A stretch of 59,885 nucleotides of DNA from Natribacillus halophilus. Its GTDB lineage: Bacteria > Bacillota > Bacilli > Bacillales > Marinococcaceae. Every line of letters begins with the position of its first letter. The first letter of the stretch is position 1. Below the pieces are notes generated by a model, which worked only from the letters and a program-made list of their open reading frames with translations, was not told where the DNA came from and did no database searches. The stretch lies in contig NZ_FNEN01000003.1 in NCBI RefSeq assembly GCF_900100185.1, positions 81,117 through 141,001 of the forward strand, written 5' to 3'. The position numbers and the translations under genes were made by a program. This document shows, in pieces, positions 46,164 to 54,900 of this stretch.

Positions 46164-46799
46164 TCAAGCACGGTTCATTTCACGTTGCAGTATTTCAAAA
46201 AAAGACGACACATGATAGGCATCTACGGTTGCATGATGAACCTTAATATTCACCGGCATTAGCAACTGTGAACCAACTTTTTCGTACTTTCCAATGGTAA
46301 TCATTGGTGTTAAATTATTTTTGATAGCTCCCGGATGAGATGAAAAATGCTCAAAATGCGTCCAGGGAATTGATGAAATATTCACCACGTTGGGTGGAAC
46401 ATCTCCCATTGGTGCGATATCTGTTGTATTTGCATAGTCTTTTATAAGCCTTTTATACTCACGGTCAACGGATTGATAATCTGGTAATCCTTCCATCCAT
46501 AAAGTATAAAATAACTCTGTTTCCTGATTAAGGTTTGTAAACGTTGGCATTAATGCTTGCCATTCTACTAATTGCTCATCTAGGTGGGCATACCTCAAAT
46601 TCGGGATCTCGTTAACCGATTTAGTCAAATGAAAAATGGAGTAAGCGTAAAAACTTATAGACTCTGCTTTGCATTTATTAACTGCTCGAGTAACATCAAT
46701 CTTTACTGTCATTTCAAACATTGTGTCTGTCGCCATAAAATACTCATAATAGCTTCTTCTTGAAAAATTCTCTAAATCAATGACTTGATAAGTCGTCAT
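46164..46799 (-). CDS. Type A chloramphenicol acetyltransferase
   Basis: 211 aa, normal CatA length. The catalytic His is in VHHATVDAYHVSSFF; the classical motif is HHxxxDGYH, so Gly is Ala here. SSIPWTHFEHFSS and NLNQETELFY also fit. AT-rich, unlike the genes to either side, which suggests transfer. It may acetylate chloramphenicol or another hydroxyl substrate; resistance cannot be assumed. Confidence 0.88.
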   Translation of the reverse strand: MTTYQVIDLENFSRRSYYEYFMATDTMFEMTVKIDVTRAVNKCKAESISFYAYSIFHLTKSVNEIPNLRYAHLDEQLVEWQALMPTFTNLNQETELFYTLWMEGLPDYQSVDREYKRLIKDYANTTDIAPMGDVPPNVVNISSIPWTHFEHFSSHPGAIKNNLTPMITIGKYEKVGSQLLMPVNIKVHHATVDAYHVSSFFEILQREMNRA

Positions 46800-47008
46800 C
46801 TATTTCAACCTCTCATTTATTTCAACAATTTTCCCGATTTTGGTACAACTTTTATTCAATTATTCTTTTGATTCGCCTGTTACAAAACGTTTTCCTTTAC
46901 CTCTTTATGACTCTGTGGCCAATTCCATATAAACACGTTCCTTAAAGCCTTTCATGAAAATCCTAGTTTTGTATATAATCGATAGGCGCTTTCATTCGTA
47001 TCTAGTGG

Positions 47009-47305
47009 TCATTCCTCTAAATTATCCTTTAATTGCTTCGATTGGTGCAATATTCGAACTACTTCAATGTATTCTTCATGTATTCTATAGATAACCCTGT
47101 AGCTTTTTATTATTTTTTCTCTAATAAACTCAGAATTATACTTTGGTACCATTCTACCCGAATATGGGAATGCGGGGATTGAATCAACCATACCTACAAT
47201 TTCCTGAGCAATGATCCTTGCATACCTCCCTGAATCCTTTTCAATATACAAACAAATGTTTTCTAAATCCTCAGCTGCCAATAATGACCATCTCAACTCA
47301 ACCAC
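47009..47305 (-). CDS. RelE/ParE-family toxin
   Basis: 98 aa. LRWSLLAAEDLENICLYI, FPYSGRMVPKY and SYRVIYRIHEEYIEVVRILHQS match ParE/RelE toxins; the C-terminal Arg/His region is present. It overlaps the antitoxin gene by 13 bp. ParE-type would block gyrase and RelE-type would cut mRNA; not decided by sequence. Confidence 0.9.
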   Translation of the reverse strand: MVELRWSLLAAEDLENICLYIEKDSGRYARIIAQEIVGMVDSIPAFPYSGRMVPKYNSEFIREKIIKSYRVIYRIHEEYIEVVRILHQSKQLKDNLEE

Positions 47306-47475
47306 TTACCCATACGCTCCTTCACTTGATCATGAGTAAGGTGCTTTCCTTCATCAAGTTGATTTAATCCGGCGTCAATTTTAGATTGGGCAAATATTTC
47401 CTCCATAATATCCTCATAAGTGACATCGTTGGGAAGTTCGTTTATCGCTTTTATAACCTCTTCTTTTATACTCAT
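47293..47475 (-). CDS. Antitoxin of the RelE/ParE pair
   Basis: 60 aa, acidic, with an N-terminal KEEVIKAINELPNDVTYEDIMEEIF helix region and a C-terminal toxin-binding tail (HLTHDQVKERMGKWL). Addiction-module type. First gene of the pair, GAGGTGAG before the ATG. Confidence 0.88.
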   Translation of the reverse strand: MSIKEEVIKAINELPNDVTYEDIMEEIFAQSKIDAGLNQLDEGKHLTHDQVKERMGKWLS

Positions 47476-47647
47476 TTTCTCACCTCAGTTATTGATCTTT
47501 TCATTATTATAACTGATTTGGATCATCATTTCAGCGATCTGATCTCCTTGAAGTATTCCACAAAAGCGCCTGTTAGTTGTATAGAAAATGACTTTTACAT
47601 TTTACCTATTCCGTGGGCAAGAATACTAATCTCAATTTCAAAAGTAA

Positions 47648-47675
47648 AAGAACCCAGCGCTTCTGCACTGGACTC
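47648..47675 (-). terminator. Hairpin after the thioesterase gene
   Basis: CCAGTGC/GCGCTGG (one mismatch) then TTCTTTT on the minus strand. Confidence 0.6.
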
Positions 47676-47688
47676 CGGAAATCGTTCA

Positions 47689-48159
47689 TTATTTTTTCTT
47701 TTTAATGCCCATAGGTTGATTGGCCGAGGCGGGCCAATCATCTCGTGCGAGAAGAGGTAGCCTGCTAACCGCTTCGTTCACTTTTTCCGGAAACGGGGCG
47801 GGGCGACCTGAATCCTGATCCATCCCCATGGTCATTTGCTCGCTCGTGGCGATCGTATCGTCTTGATCATTTTTCATGACAAACCAGAGATGCATGCGTT
47901 TAGGATCAAGGTCGAGAAGCGTTACAAACACTCGAAGCATTTGACCTTCTGTGGCCTCTGCTAAATACTTGAGATGCGTCTCCAACGTGAACATCGTATA
48001 GCCCTCTTCGAATCTGCCTTTTTCATCAAGGCCGATATGATCCATGAGGGCGTCCAAAGCTGTACTAAATACCTGTGCATAAGCTGCATCATTCATGTGC
48101 CCGTTGTAATCAACCCATTCGGCAAGGACAGTACCGTTCCAAACTTCCTTAGGATTCAT
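47689..48159 (-). CDS. Betainyl-CoA thioesterase (4HBT fold), probable
   Basis: 156 aa hot-dog thioesterase: WVDYNGHMNDAAYAQVFSTALDAL with the catalytic Asp of the 4HBT family. It overlaps the carnitine dehydrogenase gene by 11 bp. In the known carnitine-to-betaine route a thioesterase of this kind releases glycine betaine from betainyl-CoA; function inferred from context. Start ATG 48159 preferred to upstream starts. Confidence 0.85.
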   Translation of the reverse strand: MNPKEVWNGTVLAEWVDYNGHMNDAAYAQVFSTALDALMDHIGLDEKGRFEEGYTMFTLETHLKYLAEATEGQMLRVFVTLLDLDPKRMHLWFVMKNDQDDTIATSEQMTMGMDQDSGRPAPFPEKVNEAVSRLPLLARDDWPASANQPMGIKKKK

Positions 48160-49114
48160 TGCGCACCAACCTTTCCGAAGGCCAAAATCCCTCATCTTCC
48201 AGCAATTGCATCAGTTTGATCAAAAAGGAATCACGGCGATGTTCCATCTCCCGAACACTGCTTTCCCCGCTTTGGGCGCTCGTGCCCTCAATCACTTTTT
48301 GACTTAATTCTTCCGTGAGCTCGGGCGCTACCAAGCGTGTCCACGGAAGTTTAAGCGCGGGGCCGAACTGCTCCAGCATGTGGGACATCCCCTGATTTCC
48401 TCCTGCTAGATGAAGCGTTAAAAACGGACCCATGAGCGCCCAACGCAGGCCCGGGCCATAAACAATAGCTTTATCCACTTCTTCTGTCGTTGCCACGCCG
48501 TCATTCACAATATGAAGACTTTCCCGCCAAACAGCTTCCATGAGACGGTCCCCGATATGACCATCAATTTCGCCGGACATGACGAGTGGCTTCATGTTTA
48601 ATTCATCATAAAACCCACGGGCTTTTTCCAATATCAAGCGCTCCGTATGATCTCCCCCTGCCAGCTCTACGAGAGGGATCAGGTAGACAGGGTTGAAGGG
48701 ATGTGCCACGATCACCCGTTCCGGATGCTGCTCGCATGCTTTTTGCAGGACAGAAGGCTTGTATCCGGATGTGCTTGACGCGATAATAGCTGAAGCAGGT
48801 GCTACCGCGTCAATGTGAGCGAGTACTTGTTTTTTTACATCTTCTCGTTCCGGGACATTTTCTTGAATGAGATCCACGTGTTGAACGGCTGCTTCCAGCG
48901 TTTTTGTAAATGTCAAGTTTTCGAGGGAAGCCTGGTCGTTGATACCATGGGCGATAAGCGTTGGCCAGACCTTATCTAAATACTCTCTCGTCTCTTCCTC
49001 GGTTCCAGGAGCGGGGTCAAAGGCGAAAACCTTGTGTCCGTTGGCGATAAAACGGGCAATCCAGCCGTTTCCGATCACGCCTGTCCCAACGACAGCCATT
49101 GTTTTTTGTGTCAT
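48149..49114 (-). CDS. L-carnitine 3-dehydrogenase
   Basis: 321 aa, 3-hydroxyacyl-CoA-dehydrogenase fold: NAD motif VVGTGVIGNGWIARF, SSTSGYKPS, VAHPFNPVYLIPLVELAGG and GHIGDRLMEAVWRE. Oxidises carnitine to 3-dehydrocarnitine with NAD. The length equals known single-domain carnitine dehydrogenases. The neighbouring BKACE and thioesterase complete the route. Confidence 0.9.
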   Translation of the reverse strand: MTQKTMAVVGTGVIGNGWIARFIANGHKVFAFDPAPGTEEETREYLDKVWPTLIAHGINDQASLENLTFTKTLEAAVQHVDLIQENVPEREDVKKQVLAHIDAVAPASAIIASSTSGYKPSVLQKACEQHPERVIVAHPFNPVYLIPLVELAGGDHTERLILEKARGFYDELNMKPLVMSGEIDGHIGDRLMEAVWRESLHIVNDGVATTEEVDKAIVYGPGLRWALMGPFLTLHLAGGNQGMSHMLEQFGPALKLPWTRLVAPELTEELSQKVIEGTSAQSGESSVREMEHRRDSFLIKLMQLLEDEGFWPSERLVRNES

Positions 49115-49125
49115 AAAGCACCTCT

Positions 49126-50010
49126 CTACTTTTCGAACGTCCGAAGGTTTAAAGATTCACGCGCTTCTTGAGGCGTCATGGGTTCTACGTTTATGTTCTG
49201 AAGAATATCCACGGCCTTGTCCACCAATTGAGCGTTCGTCCCCAGCACACCTTTTTCGAGATACAGGTTATCTTCCAGACCGACGCGCACATTTCCGCCA
49301 AGCAAAGCGGCCTGAGCCACCATCGGCAATTGCAAACGTCCGATACCAAAAGCTGACCAGCTTGCGCCTTCGACGATGCGATCCCGCATGTAGGTGATGG
49401 TTTCGGCATCTGCGGCTGCCCCCCACGGAATGCCCAAACAGAATTGATACATCGGGTCTCCATCGACCAATCCTTCTTGAATCAGCTGATTGGCTAATCG
49501 AAGCTGGCCTGTATCAAAAATCTCAAGCTCCGGCTTCACACCGCTTTCCTGGATCAGCGCAGCGTGCTCCCGCAACCAACCGGCCGGCCCCAGGTACACT
49601 TGATCGCCAAAATTGATGCTGCCGCAGTCAAGTGTACATATTTCCGGGAGTAACGTCTTCACAGGTTCATGGCGTTCCTTCGGCGTCTGGATATCAGTTC
49701 CCGCTCCTCCCGTAGTCGGATTGTCGAGGTCAGGAACGAAGTCCCCGCCACCACCGGCCGTGATATTAATGACCACATCCGTCTCCGAGTCGCGAATACG
49801 ATCCACAACTTCCCGGAATAACTCCGGATCATGACTTAACCCCCCTGTTTCCGGATCACGTACGTGAATATGAGCGATCGCTGCGCCTGCTTTGGCCGAT
49901 TCGATGGCCGCATCCGCGATTTCCTTAGATGTGATCGGAACATGAGGGCTTTTTTCAGTCGTCTCTCCTGCCCCAGTCACTGCTGCTGTAATCATCGTTT
50001 TTTTAGCCAT
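49126..50010 (-). CDS. BKACE-family beta-keto acid cleavage enzyme (dehydrocarnitine cleavage)
   Basis: 294 aa, DUF849. HIHVRDPETGGLSHDPELF (metal His), INITAGGGGDFVP and CTLDCGSINFG. Uses acetyl-CoA and a beta-keto acid to form acetoacetate and a CoA ester. In this context the product would be betainyl-CoA. 11 bp before the dehydrogenase gene. Confidence 0.9.
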   Translation of the reverse strand: MAKKTMITAAVTGAGETTEKSPHVPITSKEIADAAIESAKAGAAIAHIHVRDPETGGLSHDPELFREVVDRIRDSETDVVINITAGGGGDFVPDLDNPTTGGAGTDIQTPKERHEPVKTLLPEICTLDCGSINFGDQVYLGPAGWLREHAALIQESGVKPELEIFDTGQLRLANQLIQEGLVDGDPMYQFCLGIPWGAAADAETITYMRDRIVEGASWSAFGIGRLQLPMVAQAALLGGNVRVGLEDNLYLEKGVLGTNAQLVDKAVDILQNINVEPMTPQEARESLNLRTFEK

Positions 50011-50152
50011 TGATGTTCCTCCCTTTCCCTCTCTTTGTTCGTCGATTAACGGCTACCCAAACTGAGAATAGAGGAGAAATTAGTGTAACCGGACAATCGG
50101 AATTTAATTATACCCAGCAAATGCTAAAGTCCATTACTCCTTTTATATTAGT

Positions 50153-50953
50153 TCACTGAATGAATGATCTACTATTACTGATATCTCGATAGCTATCAGG
50201 TTTCCTATTTTTCATATACTGTAATTCAGGATCTAAGTTCTGCTTAATGGGTACGTTGACTGTTTTTATACCTGTGTGTTCGCCCATTTTAATATAATTT
50301 TGGCCAAAAGCATCATAAATAGCACTTTCTCCGAAATAGATGCTATCTCCCTCAAAACCCGTTCGATTACATATCGCTACGGGAATTTCATTTTCCATCG
50401 AGCGACTTTTTAAATAGGTTTCCTGATATGCTTGATATGGTTTCATATTAGCAGTGGAAACTAGTATAATATCTGCTTGATTAACTTTTAATGTTCTCAT
50501 GGACTCTGGAAAATCTAGATCATAACAAATAATGAGACCTATTCTTCCAATCTCTGTGTCAAACACTTTAAAAGCATCACCGGCGAAAAACGTTTGTTTT
50601 TCTGGGCCCCAAGGGTGTACTTTTCTGTACACCCCCAGAACTTCCCCTTGGTTAGAAATAAGGCATGTCGAATTATAAGTTTTTCCGTCTTCGCCTAGCT
50701 CAGGCCATGCAAAAACACTATATATTTTCAACTCTTTACACCATTTTTGCATCTGATTCATGCTTTCTCCATGAACTGGTTCTATAAGCTTTTTAGCTTT
50801 AGCATGGATGTTACATCCAGTTAGACTTAATTCAGGGAAAAGGATTAAATCAGCATTTTGCTCAACAGCATTTTTCATTAATTGATTCATCTTATTTAAG
50901 TTCTGTTTTTTATTTCCTAACTCTGGGTTGAATTGCCCTAATGCTACCTTGAT
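50153..50953 (-). CDS. Nitrilase-family carbon-nitrogen hydrolase, non-AUG start
   Basis: 266 aa if begun at ATC 50953 (ATT 50956 gives 267). Catalytic triad Glu in LFPELSLTG, Lys in VYRKVHPWG, Cys in IICYDLDFPES. The usual family N-terminus (IKVALGQFNPELGNK) lies in frame before the first ATG (50890), and GAGGAGG is 6 nt before the ATC. No ATG, GTG or TTG is available in between. Amidase or ureidohydrolase activity; substrate unknown. It lies between the OpuA-type importer and the carnitine genes. Confidence 0.85.
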   Translation of the reverse strand: MKVALGQFNPELGNKKQNLNKMNQLMKNAVEQNADLILFPELSLTGCNIHAKAKKLIEPVHGESMNQMQKWCKELKIYSVFAWPELGEDGKTYNSTCLISNQGEVLGVYRKVHPWGPEKQTFFAGDAFKVFDTEIGRIGLIICYDLDFPESMRTLKVNQADIILVSTANMKPYQAYQETYLKSRSMENEIPVAICNRTGFEGDSIYFGESAIYDAFGQNYIKMGEHTGIKTVNVPIKQNLDPELQYMKNRKPDSYRDISNSRSFIQ

Positions 50954-50995
50954 AATATGCCTCCTCGATGACCCCGTTACTCTATACCAACAAAC

Positions 50996-51874
50996 TTATT
51001 CTCCCATCATCTCATCTACTCGGTCCTGATTGTTATCAATCCATTCACGGGCTACTTCCTCAGCGTCTCGATCTTCATTTTCGATTTGTACAATCATCTC
51101 TTCAATGTCTTCGATTGGGATGCTCCAGTTGCTTAACATATCATGAGCCTCTGGCGTATTAGCCTCCAGTTCATGATGAGCCACTACAAGTACAGTAGAG
51201 CCGCTAAATACCTCTGGGGTTTCTTCATTGGTTAGTATTTTAGCGTCTAAAAGATTGAACATGGTATGAGGCTCCCAACCATAAAACAGAACAGGCTCCT
51301 CATTTTCAATGTGTCGGGTTGCTTCAGCAAGCATAGCACCTTCGGAAGAATTGACTTGTTCAATATCCAAATCATACTCTTCGATCATCATATCAACACT
51401 ATTCGTAGCTGGGTCACCCTCTTCAATTGAATACATCTGGTTATCAAAGAGCTCCTCATTACCTGCTATATCTCCAACATCATTGATATCTTCCATATAC
51501 TCAGGTACAACCATGCCTGAATCAGCATCTTCGTAACTCACCGTAACCTGCTCAATCGTCTCTGAATATTCATCTAAATAATTTTCTTGATTTGGAAGCC
51601 AGGAGTCCATAAATACGTCTATATCTCCATTTGACATGCCAGTATAGACAGCACCGGCATCCGCTTCAGTTACTTCTGTTTCATATCCCATGTCTTCTAA
51701 AATCAGCATAGCAATTTCTGTAGGAGGTACTGTACTCGTCCATGGTGTCATGCCAAATGTTATTGTTTCATCTGCTTGTTCATTCGAGTTTTCCTCATTG
51801 CCATCTGCGTTACAACCTGAAATAATACTTCCAACTAGCACTATGGCAATAAAATTAAATGCTCGGTTTCTCAT
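50996..51874 (-). CDS. Quaternary-amine (glycine betaine type) ABC substrate-binding lipoprotein
   Basis: 292 aa. Lipobox IISGC, then an OpuAC-like domain with Trp residues of the aromatic cage: MTPWTSTVPP, DSWLPNQENYLDEY, FYGWEPHTMFN. Acidic (many Asp/Glu), as expected outside a salt-adapted cell. It could bind glycine betaine, carnitine or a related amine. Confidence 0.92.
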   Translation of the reverse strand: MRNRAFNFIAIVLVGSIISGCNADGNEENSNEQADETITFGMTPWTSTVPPTEIAMLILEDMGYETEVTEADAGAVYTGMSNGDIDVFMDSWLPNQENYLDEYSETIEQVTVSYEDADSGMVVPEYMEDINDVGDIAGNEELFDNQMYSIEEGDPATNSVDMMIEEYDLDIEQVNSSEGAMLAEATRHIENEEPVLFYGWEPHTMFNLLDAKILTNEETPEVFSGSTVLVVAHHELEANTPEAHDMLSNWSIPIEDIEEMIVQIENEDRDAEEVAREWIDNNQDRVDEMMGE

Positions 51875-51891
51875 CGTATGACTCCCCTTAT

Positions 51892-52722
51892 TTATAGTTT
51901 TTTGCCTATTCCTTGTGTTAACCGATCTAAAATAATGGCTAATACTACAATGGCTAATCCACCTGTTAATCCCTGTCCAACATTAACCTGGGATATTCCT
52001 GTTAATACTGTGGAACCCAACCCTGGTGCACCAATCATGGACGCTACGACTGCCATTGATAAAGCTAACATGATCGTTTGGTTAATCCCAGTCATGATCG
52101 ATGGAAGGGCTAGAGGAAGTTGAATTTTGAATAAAAGTTGTCTTGACGTAGATCCAAATGCTGTAGATGCCTCTACCACTTCTTTTGATACTTGTCTAAT
52201 ACCTAAATTCGTCAATCTTACAGCAGGAGGCATGGCAAAGACAAATGTAGCAATAACTGCTGGTACACCTCCAAGCCCAAACAATAAAATGGCTGGAATA
52301 AGGTAAACAAATATGGGTAATGTTTGCATGAAATCTAATATTGGACGAATTAATTTATCTACAGTATTATTTTTTGACCCTAAAATACCTGTAGGTATTC
52401 CTATTATGATGGAAACAATTGTTGCAACAATAACAATGGATAGTGTCTCCATTGACTCCACCCAGAGGTCAACCGAACCTATGAACAGAAATCCAATGAA
52501 AGCGAACAAGGCTATCCCTTTCCCCGACAACCACCATAAAAGAAGAATGAATGTAATGGCTATCACTTCTGGAGGAATACTAGTCAGCATCCCTGTCACA
52601 ATATCAACGAATGATTGTAGGATAGCACTTATCCCATCGAAAAAACCACCCAATTGAGGAAGTAACCAATCATAGACAAATGTATTGGTCCACTCTTCCA
52701 ATGGCAGTTCAAAATAATTCAT
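51892..52722 (-). CDS. Glycine betaine-type ABC permease
   Basis: 276 aa, about six helices, OpuAB-like: DFMQTLPIFVYLIPAILLFGLGGVPAVIATFVFAMPP in pieces includes the EAA-type loop later (EASTAFGSTSRQLLFKIQLPLALP). It overlaps the ATPase stop by 4 bp. Confidence 0.94.
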   Translation of the reverse strand: MNYFELPLEEWTNTFVYDWLLPQLGGFFDGISAILQSFVDIVTGMLTSIPPEVIAITFILLLWWLSGKGIALFAFIGFLFIGSVDLWVESMETLSIVIVATIVSIIIGIPTGILGSKNNTVDKLIRPILDFMQTLPIFVYLIPAILLFGLGGVPAVIATFVFAMPPAVRLTNLGIRQVSKEVVEASTAFGSTSRQLLFKIQLPLALPSIMTGINQTIMLALSMAVVASMIGAPGLGSTVLTGISQVNVGQGLTGGLAIVVLAIILDRLTQGIGKKL

Positions 52723-53915
52723 GGTGCTACCTCCTCGGCATCCTTTTTACCAAGTACTAATCCCGAGAGGATCGATACACGAGAAATAATGCCTAGAAAC
52801 CTACCCTCATTCACTACTGCAATGGGGTATTTGGCATCAATAGCCATGCCGATTAAATCATCCAATGCCGTTTCGGAAGAAACAACGTGTACATCTTCGA
52901 TTTGAACACTCTCCACTGGCATTTGTTCATTATAAGCTTTAATGGCATTATCAATGGTCAATAGCCCTTCAAAATGGTTATTTTTATTAACAACAAAGAT
53001 ACTAGAAGCGCCTACTTCCTCCATTTTTCGGACAGCTACACGTGGTCCATCCTTGTAATTATGAAGGACTTCAGGTGTATGCATCACCTGCGAAGCTTCC
53101 AAAATCTTAGATCTATTCACATCTTTAACAAATGTAGCAACATAATCATCTACAGGATTCTCTAAAATCTCTTCAGCTGACCCTATTTGGACAATCTTTC
53201 CATCCTTCATCACAGCTATACGATCTCCCAATTTAAGGGCTTCATCTAAATCATGTGTAATAAATAATACTGTTTTACCTAATTTGTTTTGTAATTGGAT
53301 CAATTCATCTTGCATTTCTTTACGAATGATAGGATCCAACGCACTAAAAGCTTCATCCATTAATAGAATATCCGAATCATTCGTTAGGGCACGGGCTAAG
53401 CCAACACGTTGTTGCATCCCTCCACTTAACTCTTCTGGATAGCTGTTTTGATGACCACTTAAACCTACATCTTCTATAACTTTTTTTGCTACCCTTTCAC
53501 GTTCTTCCTTATTTACGCCCCGTAGCTCTAACCCGTAAGCTACATTGTTAATAACCGTTCGGTGGGGTAATAAACCAAAGCCTTGGAAAACCATCGCTAT
53601 CTTTTGACGCCTTGTTTTAATCAGCCCTGAATGGTTCATGGTTTTAATATCTTCGCCATCAATATATACTTCACCATCTGTAGGCTCAATCAACCGATTT
53701 ACTAACCTGATTAATGTAGACTTTCCACTTCCTGATAGACCCATGATAACGAAAGTCTCTCCAGACTTGACTGAAAAAGAAACTTGATTTACACCTACGG
53801 TTTGCCCAGTCTTCTCAAGAATGTCATCTTTGGTTTCTCCGTTGTTCAGATATTCCAAACCTAGTTTAGGCCGAGACCCAAAAATTTTCGTTAAATGATT
53901 TACTTCAATTTTGTT
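52719..53915 (-). CDS. Glycine betaine-type ABC ATPase with CBS domains
   Basis: 398 aa, OpuAA-like. Walker A GLSGSGKSTL, signature LSGGMQQRVGLARAL, Walker B ILLMDEAFSALDP, and two CBS domains at the C-terminus (about 280-390) that sense ionic strength in OpuA. The ATG 53915 follows GAGGAG (11 nt). Confidence 0.95.
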   Translation of the reverse strand, partial: NKIEVNHLTKIFGSRPKLGLEYLNNGETKDDILEKTGQTVGVNQVSFSVKSGETFVIMGLSGSGKSTLIRLVNRLIEPTDGEVYIDGEDIKTMNHSGLIKTRRQKIAMVFQGFGLLPHRTVINNVAYGLELRGVNKEERERVAKKVIEDVGLSGHQNSYPEELSGGMQQRVGLARALTNDSDILLMDEAFSALDPIIRKEMQDELIQLQNKLGKTVLFITHDLDEALKLGDRIAVMKDGKIVQIGSAEEILENPVDDYVATFVKDVNRSKILEASQVMHTPEVLHNYKDGPRVAVRKMEEVGASSIFVVNKNNHFEGLLTIDNAIKAYNEQMPVESVQIEDVHVVSSETALDDLIGMAIDAKYPIAVVNEGRFLGIISRVSILSGLVLGKKDAEEVAP

Positions 53916-54034
53916 CATGTCAAATTGAACTCCTCTTACACAAAAGTAAAATGCTGTATGTCTATTCATCGACCTACAGATCTGTTTTAAACTTCACATC
54001 CCCCTTTATACTGAAAATTTGGCGGCCGTTAGAA

Positions 54035-54616
54035 TTACTTTTTTTTATCCTGTGATTCCGGACTTTTTACCGGCACTGCCTTTAAGATTTCCCCACTCTC
54101 AAAAAAAGCGACTAGTCGATTGATCCAATCATAATAAGCTGCCCAATCGTCAAGCTCTTGCTTTAATCTACTGATTTTTTCCTGTATCTCCGGAGATGGA
54201 TCATCTTCCAAATTTTGTTCAAGTTTTGTTATATGATCACGTAAACGACGTTCCAAAGTTATATTTCTGCTTACAACCTCCTTCCAATTCGTTGTAAAAA
54301 GAGAAATAAAGGTCTGGATATAATTCGATTCGACTGTGTAATGCTCTTTGCGACTTCCTTTCACAAATTCTTTCTCTGCAATATTGAGTGCCATCATCTG
54401 CCGCATAACCTGACTCATACGTGTTTTGCTCATTCCTGTGCTCTCAGCAAGTTCATCAAGTGTCATTGGTGAACGATTCATATAAATAATTCCTAGTACT
54501 CGCCCGACTGTTGAAGACACCCCAAATGTCTCCATATTATCTGCGATCCGATCTGATATTTGGTTTTCAGCTTTCTCAACTTCCTTTAAAATTTCTTCGT
54601 TCGAATTTGGATGCAT
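54035..54616 (-). CDS. GbsR/OpcR-type MarR-like regulator
   Basis: 193 aa. Winged helix (about 40-100: MTLDELAESTGMSKTRMSQVMRQM), then a helical C-terminal half with EWLxxYDWINRLVAFFESGE, as in GbsR. GbsR and OpcR in Bacillus repress betaine synthesis and uptake genes and respond to choline or salt. First gene of the osmolyte run. ATG 54616 with GGGAGG. Confidence 0.88.
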   Translation of the reverse strand: MHPNSNEEILKEVEKAENQISDRIADNMETFGVSSTVGRVLGIIYMNRSPMTLDELAESTGMSKTRMSQVMRQMMALNIAEKEFVKGSRKEHYTVESNYIQTFISLFTTNWKEVVSRNITLERRLRDHITKLEQNLEDDPSPEIQEKISRLKQELDDWAAYYDWINRLVAFFESGEILKAVPVKSPESQDKKK

Positions 54617-54841
54617 AGAATGCCTCCCTCTTACTTTTAGATCCAAGTGATACGTTACCATTCCATAGATTAAATACAAAATATCATTTCAGGGTCATAT
54701 GAAGAGGATAAGGGCGAAATTTAGAGTTAAATCCGGTTATAAATCTTATAAACCTAAAATTTCATAGATTTTACGGATTGAACACTCCCTCTTTTATTAC
54801 TAATATTTTAAATAATTAAAATTTTATTGTCGTACTTATAC

Positions 54842-54895
54842 CCACCGATAACCGGAAAATGAGGATCAGTTATCCCGCTTTCCGGTGGTTTTTTT
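54842..54895 (+). terminator. Plus-strand hairpin with T7
   Basis: CCGGAAA/TTTCCGG plus CCA/TGG, then TTTTTTT. Reads as a plus-strand terminator although no plus-strand gene precedes it. It lies just outside the IS left end. Confidence 0.55.
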
Positions 54896-54900
54896 CTTTC

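Noticed and set aside
46164-47475. Integron or transposon carrying the CAT and toxin-antitoxin genes
   Set aside because: No integrase, attC-like site or inverted repeats seen around them; only base composition differs.
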